9,028 nt of DNA from Clostridia bacterium (GCA_029256365.1 JAQSYB010000062.1:1-9028), one strand, 5' to 3'. Counted from the stretch's first letter, positions 1-6,617 are shown. Translations and numbers: made by a program. Notes: generated from the sequence alone by a model not told the origin.

Positions 1-141
1 TAGACCCTGCGGACCTCTAGGACCTTCTGGACCTTTTTTTCCTTCTAGACCCTGCGGACCTCTAGGACCTTCTGGACCTTTTTTTCCTTCTAGACCCTGT
101 GGACCTCTAGGACCTTCTGGACCCTGTGGACCTCTAGGTCC
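1..141 (-). repeat. Collagen tract: 45-bp tandem repeat of Gly-X-Y codons
   Basis: The Gly-X-Y part begins at Gly173 (139-141) and reaches the left edge. It is built from a 15-residue super-unit: GPR GPQ GLE GKK GPE. The copies at 1-45 and 46-90 are identical at the DNA level. The next partial copy, 91-120, differs by one base. Each full copy contains an A7 run on the coding strand (GGA AAA AAA GGT). The identity of adjacent copies points to recent expansion or homogenisation, usual for collagen-like bacterial genes of variable length. Confidence 0.95.
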
Positions 142-657
142 TGGTGGACAAATTGGACATATTATACATTTATAATCACAGCAACCATGCTGTTTTTCAG
201 GCACACAACAGTCATTTTTATCATGATGTTTATCAGGTTTACAATCGTTATTTTTATCATGATGTTTATCAGGTTTACAATCGTTATTTTTATCATGGTG
301 TTTATCGGGTTTGCATTCGTTATTTTTATCATGGTGTTTATCGGGTTTGCATTCGCTATTTTTATCATGGTGTTTATCGGGTTTACAGTCATTATTTTTA
401 TCATGACATTTATCAGGTTTACAATCGTTATTTTTATCATGGTGTTTATCGGGTTTACAGTCGTTATTTTTATCATGATGTTTTTCAGGTTTACAATCAG
501 TGTTTTTATCATGATGCTTGTCAGGCTTACATTTCGCGTTTTTATCCTTTTGCTTATCTTGCTTACAGTTATCGCTTTTAACTTGATGCTTATCATGTTT
601 ACAATCTTTAACTTCTACTTCTATGGGGTTTTTGTGTGAGTACTTTTCTTTACGCAT
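1..657 (-). CDS. Collagen-like Gly-X-Y protein with N-terminal Cys/His-rich 12-residue repeats (3' end outside the window)
   Basis: The reading frame runs unbroken from ATG at 657 to the left edge: 219 codons, no stop, so the C-terminus is missing. Residues 1-18 are a charged lead without a signal peptide. From Cys19 come eleven 12-residue units: two degenerate (19-42), then nine close copies (43-149) of CKPDKHHDKNND. Residues 150-170 are Cys-rich (ending CCDYKCIICPIC). From Gly173 a Gly-X-Y tract starts (GPR GPQ GPE, then GLE, GKK) and continues off the edge. The visible part holds 19 Cys and about 20 His. Gly-X-Y tracts form collagen-like triple helices; in spore formers such proteins (BclA family) make exosporium or spore-surface filaments and also lack signal peptides. 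That role is inferred. The Cys/His array suggests metal binding or disulfide cross-linking, in the style of repetitive coat proteins. The start is supported by AAGGAGG 13 nt upstream. The coding call is near certain; the function is moderate. Confidence 0.9.
   Translation of the reverse strand, partial: MRKEKYSHKNPIEVEVKDCKHDKHQVKSDNCKQDKQKDKNAKCKPDKHHDKNTDCKPEKHHDKNNDCKPDKHHDKNNDCKPDKCHDKNNDCKPDKHHDKNSECKPDKHHDKNNECKPDKHHDKNNDCKPDKHHDKNNDCKPDKHHDKNDCCVPEKQHGCCDYKCIICPICPPGPRGPQGPEGPRGPQGLEGKKGPEGPRGPQGLEGKKGPEGPRGPQGL
211..531 (-). repeat. 36-bp in-frame tandem repeat array encoding CKPDKHHDKNND units
   Basis: Nine consecutive units (eight of 36 bp, the last 33 bp) encode residues 43-149 of the collagen-like protein. 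Two diverged units precede them, at 532-603. Differences are mostly silent (GAT/GAC, CAT/CAC, CCT/CCC) plus a few conservative changes (D to E, N to S, one H to C), so the protein motif appears to be under selection rather than freshly duplicated. Because the unit is a multiple of three and lacks stops in most frames, it creates long spurious open frames on both strands. Confidence 0.95.
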
Positions 658-670
658 AGATTATATCTGT

Positions 671-677
671 CCTCCTT
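671..677 (-). promoter_or_regulatory. Ribosome binding site of the collagen-like gene
   Basis: AAGGAGG on the minus strand is a perfect Shine-Dalgarno core, 13 nt before the ATG at 657. The spacing is a little long, but no other in-frame start codon lies nearer or in the preceding few codons. Confidence 0.8.
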
Positions 678-687
678 ATACAAAGAT

Positions 688-703
688 AGTAGTGGACACT
701 ACT
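688..703. promoter_or_regulatory. Dyad AGTAGTG-GA-CACTACT upstream of the collagen-like gene
   Basis: A perfect 7-bp inverted repeat with a 2-bp centre lies just upstream of the ribosome binding site of the minus-strand gene. The centre is too short for a good RNA hairpin, so a binding site for a dimeric regulator is the simpler reading. No cognate protein is identified. Confidence 0.35.
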
Positions 704-860
704 TCAGTAACTATATATGAAGCATGTACAAATATTGTTCCACTTCTACCAAAGGATTTTGTTTATGAATAGACTAGATAGATTGCTGAGAAATCAACTT
801 AGATATTCTTTGAATTTTGCATGGAGAATAATTCATATATACTGTAGGGCTAATTATATA

Positions 861-904
861 AATAAAAATACACAAGGTTCATATTAACCTTGTGTATTTT
901 TATT
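861..904 (-). terminator. Rho-independent terminator of the 60-residue protein gene
   Basis: A perfect 19-bp stem (arms 861-879 and 886-904) encloses a 6-nt loop at 880-885. It begins within the stop codon of the small minus-strand gene, and read on that strand the right half ends in a T-rich stretch (TTTTTATTTATA). The AT-rich outer arms also give T-runs in the plus direction, so it may work both ways, but no clear plus-strand gene precedes it. Confidence 0.85.
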
Positions 905-1082
905 TGCTTCTTTCTGGCTCATAAGCATCTTCCTCATAATCAAACTCTGTTTTTTTCATGGTTGATTTGTTGGTGAAGGCTTGATATTTGTTGTTATTAT
1001 GATTCAAATCCTTCATGCGGTCATAGGCATCCTCTTCATAATCATAATCTCTTTTAAATAAATCATTGATTTCTTTGCTCAA
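900..1082 (-). CDS. Small acidic protein of unknown function with duplicated DYEEDAY motif
   Basis: The protein is 60 residues if it starts at the TTG at 1082. I do not recognise the family. It is hydrophilic, with no membrane segment, signal peptide or cysteine. The motif DYEEDAY occurs twice, at residues 14-20 and 48-54, separated by a basic, Asn-rich middle containing the NHNNNKY segment. Supporting evidence for a real gene: a clear ribosome binding site (AAGGAG), an extended -10 upstream, and a perfect terminator right at the stop codon. A GTG at 1091 would add three residues, but it overlaps the ribosome binding site, so TTG, nine nt downstream, is preferred. It is transcribed divergently from the sugar-sensing operon. 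Any link with that operon or with the neighbouring collagen-like gene is unproven. Confidence 0.7.
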   Translation of the reverse strand: MSKEINDLFKRDYDYEEDAYDRMKDLNHNNNKYQAFTNKSTMKKTEFDYEEDAYEPERSK

Positions 1083-1091
1083 GCTACGCAC

Positions 1092-1097
1092 TCCTTA
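1092..1097 (-). promoter_or_regulatory. Ribosome binding site that fixes a TTG start for the small protein
   Basis: AAGGAG on the minus strand sits directly against the GTG at 1091, which therefore cannot be a good start. It is 9 nt from the in-frame TTG at 1082, a normal spacing. Confidence 0.7.
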
Positions 1098-1114
1098 TTG
1101 ATAGATTACCTAAA

Positions 1115-1123
1115 AGTATAACA
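1115..1123 (-). promoter_or_regulatory. Extended -10 promoter element for the small protein gene
   Basis: On the minus strand TGTTATACT matches the extended -10 form TGnTATAmT. It lies 18 nt upstream of the ribosome binding site. No good TTGACA is present at 17-18 bp (the hexamer there is TAGCAT), in keeping with an extended -10 promoter. Confidence 0.5.
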
Positions 1124-1161
1124 GAGATCATACTTCAATGCTACAATACCATTGCAGGTTA

Positions 1162-1183
1162 TGTTATACTAAAATAGTATAAT
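1162..1183 (+). promoter_or_regulatory. Promoter -10 region of the sensor operon, with overlapping dyad
   Basis: Two candidate -10 elements are present: an extended TGTTATACT at 1162-1170 and TATAAT at 1178-1183. The latter would leave a leader of only about 18 nt. No convincing -35 is seen for either; TTGCAG at 1152-1157 is 20 bp from the second. The inverted repeat TTATACT-AAAAT-AGTATAA (1164-1182) covers both -10 elements and could be an operator. Which -10 is used cannot be decided from sequence. Confidence 0.5.
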
Positions 1184-1191
1184 TCTGTATT

Positions 1192-1200
1192 GGGGAGAAG
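1192..1200 (+). promoter_or_regulatory. Ribosome binding site choosing the ATG at 1208
   Basis: GGGGAGAAG precedes the ATG at 1208 by 7 nt. The longer frame opens at a TTG at 1190 that overlaps this site, so the six extra residues are unlikely to be translated. Confidence 0.75.
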
Positions 1201-1207
1201 TTCGCTC

Positions 1208-2206
1208 ATGAATGTTGTAAGAAATATTGTAAAATTTTTATATGGACATGCTATTTTAATCATGACATTGCTGATTGTATTTGCTAGCCTTATTCTATTT
1301 TGGCTGCAAAAAGAAGATATTAAAACCTATATATCGAAGCCGCAATATCATTTCTACTTTATTGCACAAAACTCTGTTGATCCATTTTGGAATGAAGTAA
1401 TGAAAGGTGTTGAAAAGTCAGGGAAGGACCACAATGTTGTTGTGGAGTTTAATGTACCCCGGTTCAATAATCCTGAAGAAGAGCTGAAATTTATGGATAT
1501 TGCAGTGATCTCAAAGGTTGACGGTATCATTACCCATGTTCCAAATGGAATAGATTACACTGCTGCGATTGATAAGGCCTATGACAAAGGGATACCTGTG
1601 GTTACGGTAGAGAATGATGACAGTGAAAGCAAAAGATATGCTTTTGTTGGGACAAATAGCTTTGAACTAGGAAAAGAGGCGGCTAGGCTATTGATTGAAG
1701 CCACGAAGGGCAAGGCAAATGTCGCGGTTATTTCAAATAGCGACTTGGAAGAGGATTCCATAGAACACAACTTAAAAATGAACGGTTTTTTAAGTATCCT
1801 TAAAAACTATCCAGAAATCAATATTGTAGACAGCTATACTTCAAGAATGGGTATTTTAAGTGCGGAAGAGATTACGCAAAACATTATTGAAAGTAAGGAA
1901 GAAATCAATGCAATATTTACCTTTAGTTCGGCAGATACATTGGGCTCTGCTCAGCTAATTGTTGATAGAAATAAGGTAGGAAGCATCATTTTGGTTGGCT
2001 ACGGAAATTCAGAGGAAATTATCCGCTACATTGATAAGGAAATCATATATGGAACAGTAGCCAGCGATCCGTATAAAATGGGCTATGAAAGTGTGAAGAC
2101 CTTGATTGATGTTAAAAATGGAAACAGTGCACCTACATTTATTGATACAGAGGTAAAAATACTTACCAAGCGAAATATCAACGATATTAAAAGTTTAACT
2201 GAGTAG
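1208..2206 (+). CDS. Membrane-anchored periplasmic sugar-binding-like sensor protein (first SBP of the signalling operon)
   Basis: A 332-residue protein. It starts with one uncleaved transmembrane segment (about residues 14-33) and has no lipobox Cys. Residues 47-330 form a type I periplasmic-binding fold of the RbsB/LacI class: FIAQNSVDPFWNEVMKG at 51-67, VDGIITHVPN at 104-113, GIPVVTVEND at 128-137, VGTNSFELGKEAA at 147-159 and a late SDPYKMGYES at 286-295. Proteins of this type next to YesM/LytS kinases work outside the membrane as ligand-sensing partners of the kinase, not as transporter subunits. The anchor and the adjacent kinase (40 nt gap) support that here. It is clearly different in sequence from the XylF-like protein at the end of the same operon. 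The ligand is not predictable; ribose-, galactose- or other monosaccharide-type ligands are possible. Start chosen from the ribosome binding site at 1192-1200. Confidence 0.85.
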   Translation: MNVVRNIVKFLYGHAILIMTLLIVFASLILFWLQKEDIKTYISKPQYHFYFIAQNSVDPFWNEVMKGVEKSGKDHNVVVEFNVPRFNNPEEELKFMDIAVISKVDGIITHVPNGIDYTAAIDKAYDKGIPVVTVENDDSESKRYAFVGTNSFELGKEAARLLIEATKGKANVAVISNSDLEEDSIEHNLKMNGFLSILKNYPEINIVDSYTSRMGILSAEEITQNIIESKEEINAIFTFSSADTLGSAQLIVDRNKVGSIILVGYGNSEEIIRYIDKEIIYGTVASDPYKMGYESVKTLIDVKNGNSAPTFIDTEVKILTKRNINDIKSLTE

Positions 2207-2246
2207 AATATCAAAAATATGATGATTAGAAATAGATGGTGAACGT

Positions 2247-3788
2247 ATGAATCGAGATATATTTACCCTGAAAGGAATTCGAAAAAAGTTAATAATGTAC
2301 TTTCTGTTGACCATATTATTGCTTGGTGTGATTAGTGTTTTTTCTTACTATAATGCAAAAATCGTATTGAAAAATACAAATAGCATTATCACTGACTATG
2401 CATATTTAAATAACTTAAACAATGATGTCAACCACCTTATGACAGAGCTTGAGAAGTACCTTACATCGGCATCCTCAGAAAACCTGCTAAATTACTATAC
2501 GCACTACAACAAGGTGCAGGAGATCTCTCGAAAAATACCTAGGTCTGCTGATTACAGCTATGAGCTGCTGCTTCTGAAGGACGTTGGAAATATGATTGAT
2601 GAGTTGATCATAGAAACGGACAATGCAGTTCAAGCGAAGCGGGGAAGAATAAGCAGCAAATATATAGCCCATTTTAAACGTTCCAATGAAATAAGTGAGT
2701 ATATTAAGCTTTATAACAATAAGCTTTTGGATAACAAGCTCAAAACAGGCTCAGAGAAATATGAAAATATCAACAAAAGCATGAACTTTATCAGTTACTT
2801 AAATCTTTTTATCATCATTGCGGCGGTACTTGGGAATCTTTATATTGCAATTGTATCTACCTATCGTTTGACCAAGCCTATTACAGAGCTGTCCCATTCG
2901 GCGGAAAAAATTGCAGAAGGGGATTTCGATATTGAATTGACTCAAACTCATACGGGGGACGAAACAGATATTCTAGCTGGTGCATTTATTAAAATGGTAA
3001 AGAGTATTCGGGACTATATTGATGAATTGAAGAGCCAGGCAGAGGTTGAAAAAAGACTGAAGGAGCAGGAAATGCAGAATCTGAAAATGATGAGTCTTCT
3101 TAAGGAGTCAGAGTTGAAATTCTTGCAGTCACAAATAAACCCACATTTTCTCTTTAATACCTTAAATGCAGCTGCTCAGCTTGCAATTATTGAGGGTGCT
3201 GACAAATCCTCTGAATTTATTGAGAACATCGCGCATTTATTCAGATATAATTTGAAAAATATTGATGAGCTGACTAGCCTAAGAGATGAGATTCAATATG
3301 TAAAAAACTATATGCAGATTCTTAAAACGCGCTTTGGCAGTAGAATCGATTTTTATAATCAAATTGATGAAGCTGCTTTGGATATTATGATACCAAGAAT
3401 TATCATTCAGCCTATTGTGGAAAATGCATTTATCCATGGCTTGCAGAATCTTGAGAGAAATGGGGAGATCCATCTTAATGTTAAACTCCAAGACAATTAT
3501 ATTCATATAGAGGTTATTGACAATGGAATGGGCATGGATTCCAGTTATATTGATTCAATACTTAGCAGTAAGGATGAATCAAACATCAAGAAAAAGCATG
3601 CTACAGGTATTGGAATTAGCAACGTAATACAGAGATTGCAAAATCTATTTAATATTGAAGATTTCAAGGAATTGATTCGTATTGAAAGTGAAATAGGGCA
3701 GGGAACAAAGGTTGTACTACGGATACCTCTTGAAAATAATGTAAAGAGTAAGGGTGTGGAAATCAATGATAAAGCTGTTAATTGCTGA
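2247..3788 (+). CDS. yesM: Sensor histidine kinase, YesM/LytS family
   Basis: A 513-residue membrane sensor kinase. TM1 spans about residues 14-34. An extracellular, mostly helical domain of about 148 residues follows (35-182), then TM2 (about 183-203). A HAMP linker (about 204-257, with RLTKPITELS and AEGDFDIEL) leads to a coiled coil. The kinase core has phosphoacceptor His300 in QINPHFLFNTLN, the N-box QPIVENAFIHGL at 388-399, the G1 box DNGMGM at 425-430 and the G2 box TGIGISN at 453-459. This is the HPK7/8-like His_kinase plus HATPase architecture of YesM and LytS, including the LytS of the clostridial xylose sensor. It probably reads the ligand state of one or both tethered binding proteins encoded on either side and phosphorylates the next gene's product. 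The ribosome binding site is weak (GATGGTGA, 2235-2242). Its last 23 nt overlap the regulator gene. Confidence 0.93.
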   Translation: MNRDIFTLKGIRKKLIMYFLLTILLLGVISVFSYYNAKIVLKNTNSIITDYAYLNNLNNDVNHLMTELEKYLTSASSENLLNYYTHYNKVQEISRKIPRSADYSYELLLLKDVGNMIDELIIETDNAVQAKRGRISSKYIAHFKRSNEISEYIKLYNNKLLDNKLKTGSEKYENINKSMNFISYLNLFIIIAAVLGNLYIAIVSTYRLTKPITELSHSAEKIAEGDFDIELTQTHTGDETDILAGAFIKMVKSIRDYIDELKSQAEVEKRLKEQEMQNLKMMSLLKESELKFLQSQINPHFLFNTLNAAAQLAIIEGADKSSEFIENIAHLFRYNLKNIDELTSLRDEIQYVKNYMQILKTRFGSRIDFYNQIDEAALDIMIPRIIIQPIVENAFIHGLQNLERNGEIHLNVKLQDNYIHIEVIDNGMGMDSSYIDSILSSKDESNIKKKHATGIGISNVIQRLQNLFNIEDFKELIRIESEIGQGTKVVLRIPLENNVKSKGVEINDKAVNC

Positions 3789-5376
3789 TGATGAATATCT
3801 AGTTTTGGATTCTTTGAAGATGATTATTTCCAAGAATATGGATGATGTAGAGATTGTAGGCACGGCCAGTTCGGGAAGAGAAGCAATTGAAAAAGCCCTC
3901 GAATTGAAGCCAGATATTATTTTTATGGATATTCACATGCCTGGCATTGATGGCATTGAGGCCATAAAGCAAATAAAAGCTGCCAATAGCAACGCATTGT
4001 TTGTAATCATTACAGCCTACGAGTTTTTTGACTATGCGAAGGAAGCTTTAAATATGGGGGTATCGGAATACCTTTTGAAGCCTATAAATAAAAGCAAGGT
4101 AATTGAAACACTTCAGGGCTTAAATCAAGTGATTAACCAAAAGCGTAAGCATTTATTGCGTGAAGTTGAACTGAAGGAAAGAATAAACAGAATTCTACCC
4201 TATATAGAAGGTCAGTTTATTTCACATCAGCTATTTAATATTGGGATGGTCAGTGAAATTGGGTTCTATGAAGACATTTTTAATATGAAATTGAGACAAG
4301 GCTATGCAATCACTGTACTTCTAGAGAACTTTGAATGCAAAGGCAAAGAGGACAATTTTAAATTGAATCTGGAAAAGCAGAATTTTTACGAAGCCTTTTG
4401 TTTGGAATTGAAGCGAATCTGTCCCTGTTTAATTGGCAACCCATTGCTGGATAGAATTACTGCCTTTATACCAGTAGAAGAAGCTTCTGATTCATATGAA
4501 ATTAGAAATCAGGCTATAAATATTGGAAAAAAGATTATGGAAAGAGTAAGGCTGAATACAGGAAATCGCTACAGAATTGGCATTGGTCGGAAATATGAGG
4601 TTGCCAGCTTCAATAAATCCTGCAACGAAGCATATATGTCAGCCTCTGTACCCAATGGCCAGGCTGTCATGCACTTTGAGGATATTACACCTTCCAACAA
4701 TATTTTAGATACTTACCCCTTGCATAAGGAAAGTATTTTTGCAAATAGAATGCTGACAGGCAACATTAACAGTGCCAAGGAAGCTTTTAAGGATATCTAT
4801 TTATGGTTGGTGAGCAACTACAGTGAAGATATAGATAAAATAAAGTCTAAATTGATTGACTTGCTTTTTGTAATTGAAAAAACACTGCCCTATAAAATCA
4901 GTTCCTTTAGCAAATCCAAGCAAGCTTATATTCTGAGTATTGTAAAGACCAATAATAAGGAAGAGTTGGAAGGTCAGTTTATGCAGCTGCTTTCAGAGCT
5001 GTCTGAAGAGATCCAGGAGCAGATAAGAAGTGAAATTGACGGCATTATACCAAAGGTATTGAAATATCTGAGCAATAATTATCATGAAAATATTACATTA
5101 GATGATGCAGCCAAAAGTGTAAACCTCAGTTATCATTATTTCAGTAAGATTTTTAAGGATGAGGTAGGGAAAAACTTTGTTGACTATCTTACGGAGTTAA
5201 GAATTGAAAAGTCAATGAAGATTCTAGAAAATCATAGGATAAGCATCAAAGAGGTATGTCACAAAATAGGATATAATGATCCCAATTATTATTGTAAGAT
5301 ATTCAAGAAGATAACGGGCATGACACCGACGGAATATAGAGCAGTATCCAATATAAGGGGTGATAATATTGGTTAA
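3766..5376 (+). CDS. yesN: Response regulator with AraC-type DNA-binding output, YesN family
   Basis: A 536-residue regulator. The receiver domain covers about 1-125: acidic pair D8/D9 in IADDE, phosphoacceptor D55 in FMDIHMPG, T83 and K105 in LLKP. A long middle region (about 130-420) of the YesN type has no motif I recognise. The AraC output domain covers about 427-529, with two helix-turn-helix units: DDAAKSVNLSYHYFSKIF (446-463) and SIKEVCHKIGYNDPNYY (493-509), ending in the TGMTPTEYR signature. The ATG at 3766 (MIKLLIADDE) is the usual start of such proteins. An in-frame GTG at 3754 would add four residues and lies in the ribosome binding region. The gene overlaps the kinase gene by 23 nt, so translation is probably coupled. 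YesN-type proteins normally activate sugar-transport genes; the nearest target is the chvE-mmsA transporter, with candidate sites at 6618-6645. Confidence 0.95.
   Translation: MIKLLIADDEYLVLDSLKMIISKNMDDVEIVGTASSGREAIEKALELKPDIIFMDIHMPGIDGIEAIKQIKAANSNALFVIITAYEFFDYAKEALNMGVSEYLLKPINKSKVIETLQGLNQVINQKRKHLLREVELKERINRILPYIEGQFISHQLFNIGMVSEIGFYEDIFNMKLRQGYAITVLLENFECKGKEDNFKLNLEKQNFYEAFCLELKRICPCLIGNPLLDRITAFIPVEEASDSYEIRNQAINIGKKIMERVRLNTGNRYRIGIGRKYEVASFNKSCNEAYMSASVPNGQAVMHFEDITPSNNILDTYPLHKESIFANRMLTGNINSAKEAFKDIYLWLVSNYSEDIDKIKSKLIDLLFVIEKTLPYKISSFSKSKQAYILSIVKTNNKEELEGQFMQLLSELSEEIQEQIRSEIDGIIPKVLKYLSNNYHENITLDDAAKSVNLSYHYFSKIFKDEVGKNFVDYLTELRIEKSMKILENHRISIKEVCHKIGYNDPNYYCKIFKKITGMTPTEYRAVSNIRGDNIG
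5355..5363 (+). promoter_or_regulatory. Ribosome binding site choosing a TTG start for the second anchored SBP
   Basis: AAGGGGTGA lies within the end of the regulator gene, 5 nt before the TTG at 5369. A GTG at 5360 in the same frame sits inside this site, so TTG is the better start. Confidence 0.65.
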
Positions 5377-6442
5377 GGGCAATATTTTTAAAAACTCAAT
5401 TATAGCAGTTCTCTTAGTTGTTTTCCTTGGTCTTGTAATTTCAATTGCAAGAGTATTATATGAGCCGGATTTTGATGTTTTTCGTAACAATCAAGCAAAT
5501 AACAATAACAATGAGAAGATCAAAATTGGATTTTCTTTAGGAACCCTAAAAGAAGAAAGATGGATAAAAGACAGAGATATCCTCATGGCAAAAGCAAGGG
5601 AGCTGGGAGCGGATATTATCATACAAAATGCAAACAATGATGATCAAGACCAGCTTAAGCAAGTAAGATATCTTTTGGATCAGGGTATTGATGTATTGAT
5701 TATTGTGCCAAATGATCTGAATAAGGCGGCAAATGCAGTTGAAATGGCAAAAAAACAAGGCGTGCCGGTTATTTCTTATGACAGACTGGTTATGAATGCA
5801 AATGTTGATCTATATATTACCTTTGATAATGTGAAAGTAGGCGAGCTGATGGCAAGGCGTATTGCCGACAATATTGATAGTGGAAATCTGCTGATCATCA
5901 ATGGTGCAAAGACCGATAACAACACAGAAATGATTAAGCAGGGCTATGATAAGATATTAAAGCCTTTGGAAGCCAAAGGAAAAATCAACATCATCGGAGA
6001 AGAATGGGCAGCCAATTGGTTGAAAGAATATGCTTTTAAGGTTGTAGATGATGCACTTCAGAAGAAAACCAAAATCAATGCTGTCATTGCGGGAAATGAC
6101 AGCTTGGCAGAGGGAGCCATAGAGGCTTTGTCGGAGCATCGCCTCACCAGCAAGGTAACGGTAATCGGGCAGGATGCAGACTTGACTGCTTGTCAAAGAA
6201 TCGTTGAGGGAACCCAGCTCATGACCATATACAAGCCAATAGAAAAGCTAGCCGATGCGACAGTTGAAATGGCGATAAAGCTTGTAAAAGGCGAAAACTT
6301 GAATGTAAATGAGTACATAAATGATGGTATCTACAATGTGAAGTATTATGTATTGGAGCCTATTGCGGTGGATAAAGAAAATATTGACGAAACCATAATA
6401 AGAGATGGATTTCATCTAAAGGACGAGGTATACAGAAATTAA
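5369..6442 (+). CDS. Membrane-anchored XylF-like (D-xylose-type) binding protein, sensor partner of the kinase
   Basis: A 357-residue protein. One uncleaved transmembrane segment (about 10-28) is followed by an Asn-rich linker (40-48), then a XylF-type binding domain (49-350). Motifs closely match my recollection of E. coli XylF: LKEERWIKDRD (60-70), DQGIDVLIIVPND (104-116), VPVISYDRL (132-140), LYITFDNVKVGEL (148-160), VIGQDADL (265-272), MTIYKPI (285-291) and RDGFH (345-349). There is no lipobox Cys, unlike a transporter SBP. An anchored XylF next to LytS and YesN genes is the XylFII of the clostridial XylFII-LytS-YesN xylose sensor, so the likely role is to bind xylose or a related pentose outside the membrane and switch the kinase. 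It overlaps the regulator gene by 8 nt and is the last gene before a terminator. The preferred start is TTG at 5369. The family is confident; the ligand is moderately so. Confidence 0.9.
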   Translation: MVKGNIFKNSIIAVLLVVFLGLVISIARVLYEPDFDVFRNNQANNNNNEKIKIGFSLGTLKEERWIKDRDILMAKARELGADIIIQNANNDDQDQLKQVRYLLDQGIDVLIIVPNDLNKAANAVEMAKKQGVPVISYDRLVMNANVDLYITFDNVKVGELMARRIADNIDSGNLLIINGAKTDNNTEMIKQGYDKILKPLEAKGKINIIGEEWAANWLKEYAFKVVDDALQKKTKINAVIAGNDSLAEGAIEALSEHRLTSKVTVIGQDADLTACQRIVEGTQLMTIYKPIEKLADATVEMAIKLVKGENLNVNEYINDGIYNVKYYVLEPIAVDKENIDETIIRDGFHLKDEVYRN

Positions 6443-6533
6443 TATGAAGCAGTCTGGTGTGTATTGGTACGGACTCATATTGATGACAAATCTACTTACT
6501 GAAAAATAAAAGCTTTGTATTAAGCGCATTTTT

Positions 6534-6577
6534 ATACAGCTTGATTGTACCATGTACAAACAAGCTGTATTTTTTTA
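6534..6577 (+). terminator. Rho-independent terminator of the sensor operon
   Basis: Outer arms ATACAGCTTG (6534-6543) and CAAGCTGTAT (6561-6570), one A/A mismatch, inner arms TTGTAC and GTACAA, and a 3-nt loop (6551-6553), followed by seven T residues. It lies about 90 nt after the XylF-like gene and separates the sensor operon from the transporter operon. The 6443-6533 stretch before it holds nothing else I can recognise. Confidence 0.9.
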
Positions 6578-6617
6578 TCGCAAAATATTACTACAATGAA
6601 CAATGAATTTTAAAGTA

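Noticed and set aside
211..531. Regularly spaced repeats that could look like a CRISPR array
   Set aside because: The 36-bp units are directly contiguous with no unique spacers and encode an in-frame protein repeat.
144..639. Three long open frames over the repeat region: two on the plus strand (144-581, 187-639) and one on the minus strand (162-596)
   Set aside because: They are shadows of the 36-bp repeat: its period is a multiple of three, so frames without a stop in one unit stay open throughout. The coding frame is the minus-strand one from 657 that continues into Gly-X-Y codons and has a perfect ribosome binding site.
708..750. Sporulation sigma (SigE/SigK-like) promoter for the collagen-like gene, from CATATATAG and an upstream ATATTT on the minus strand
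   Set aside because: The spacing between the two boxes is only about 10 bp and the -10 box is imperfect, so the match is not convincing.
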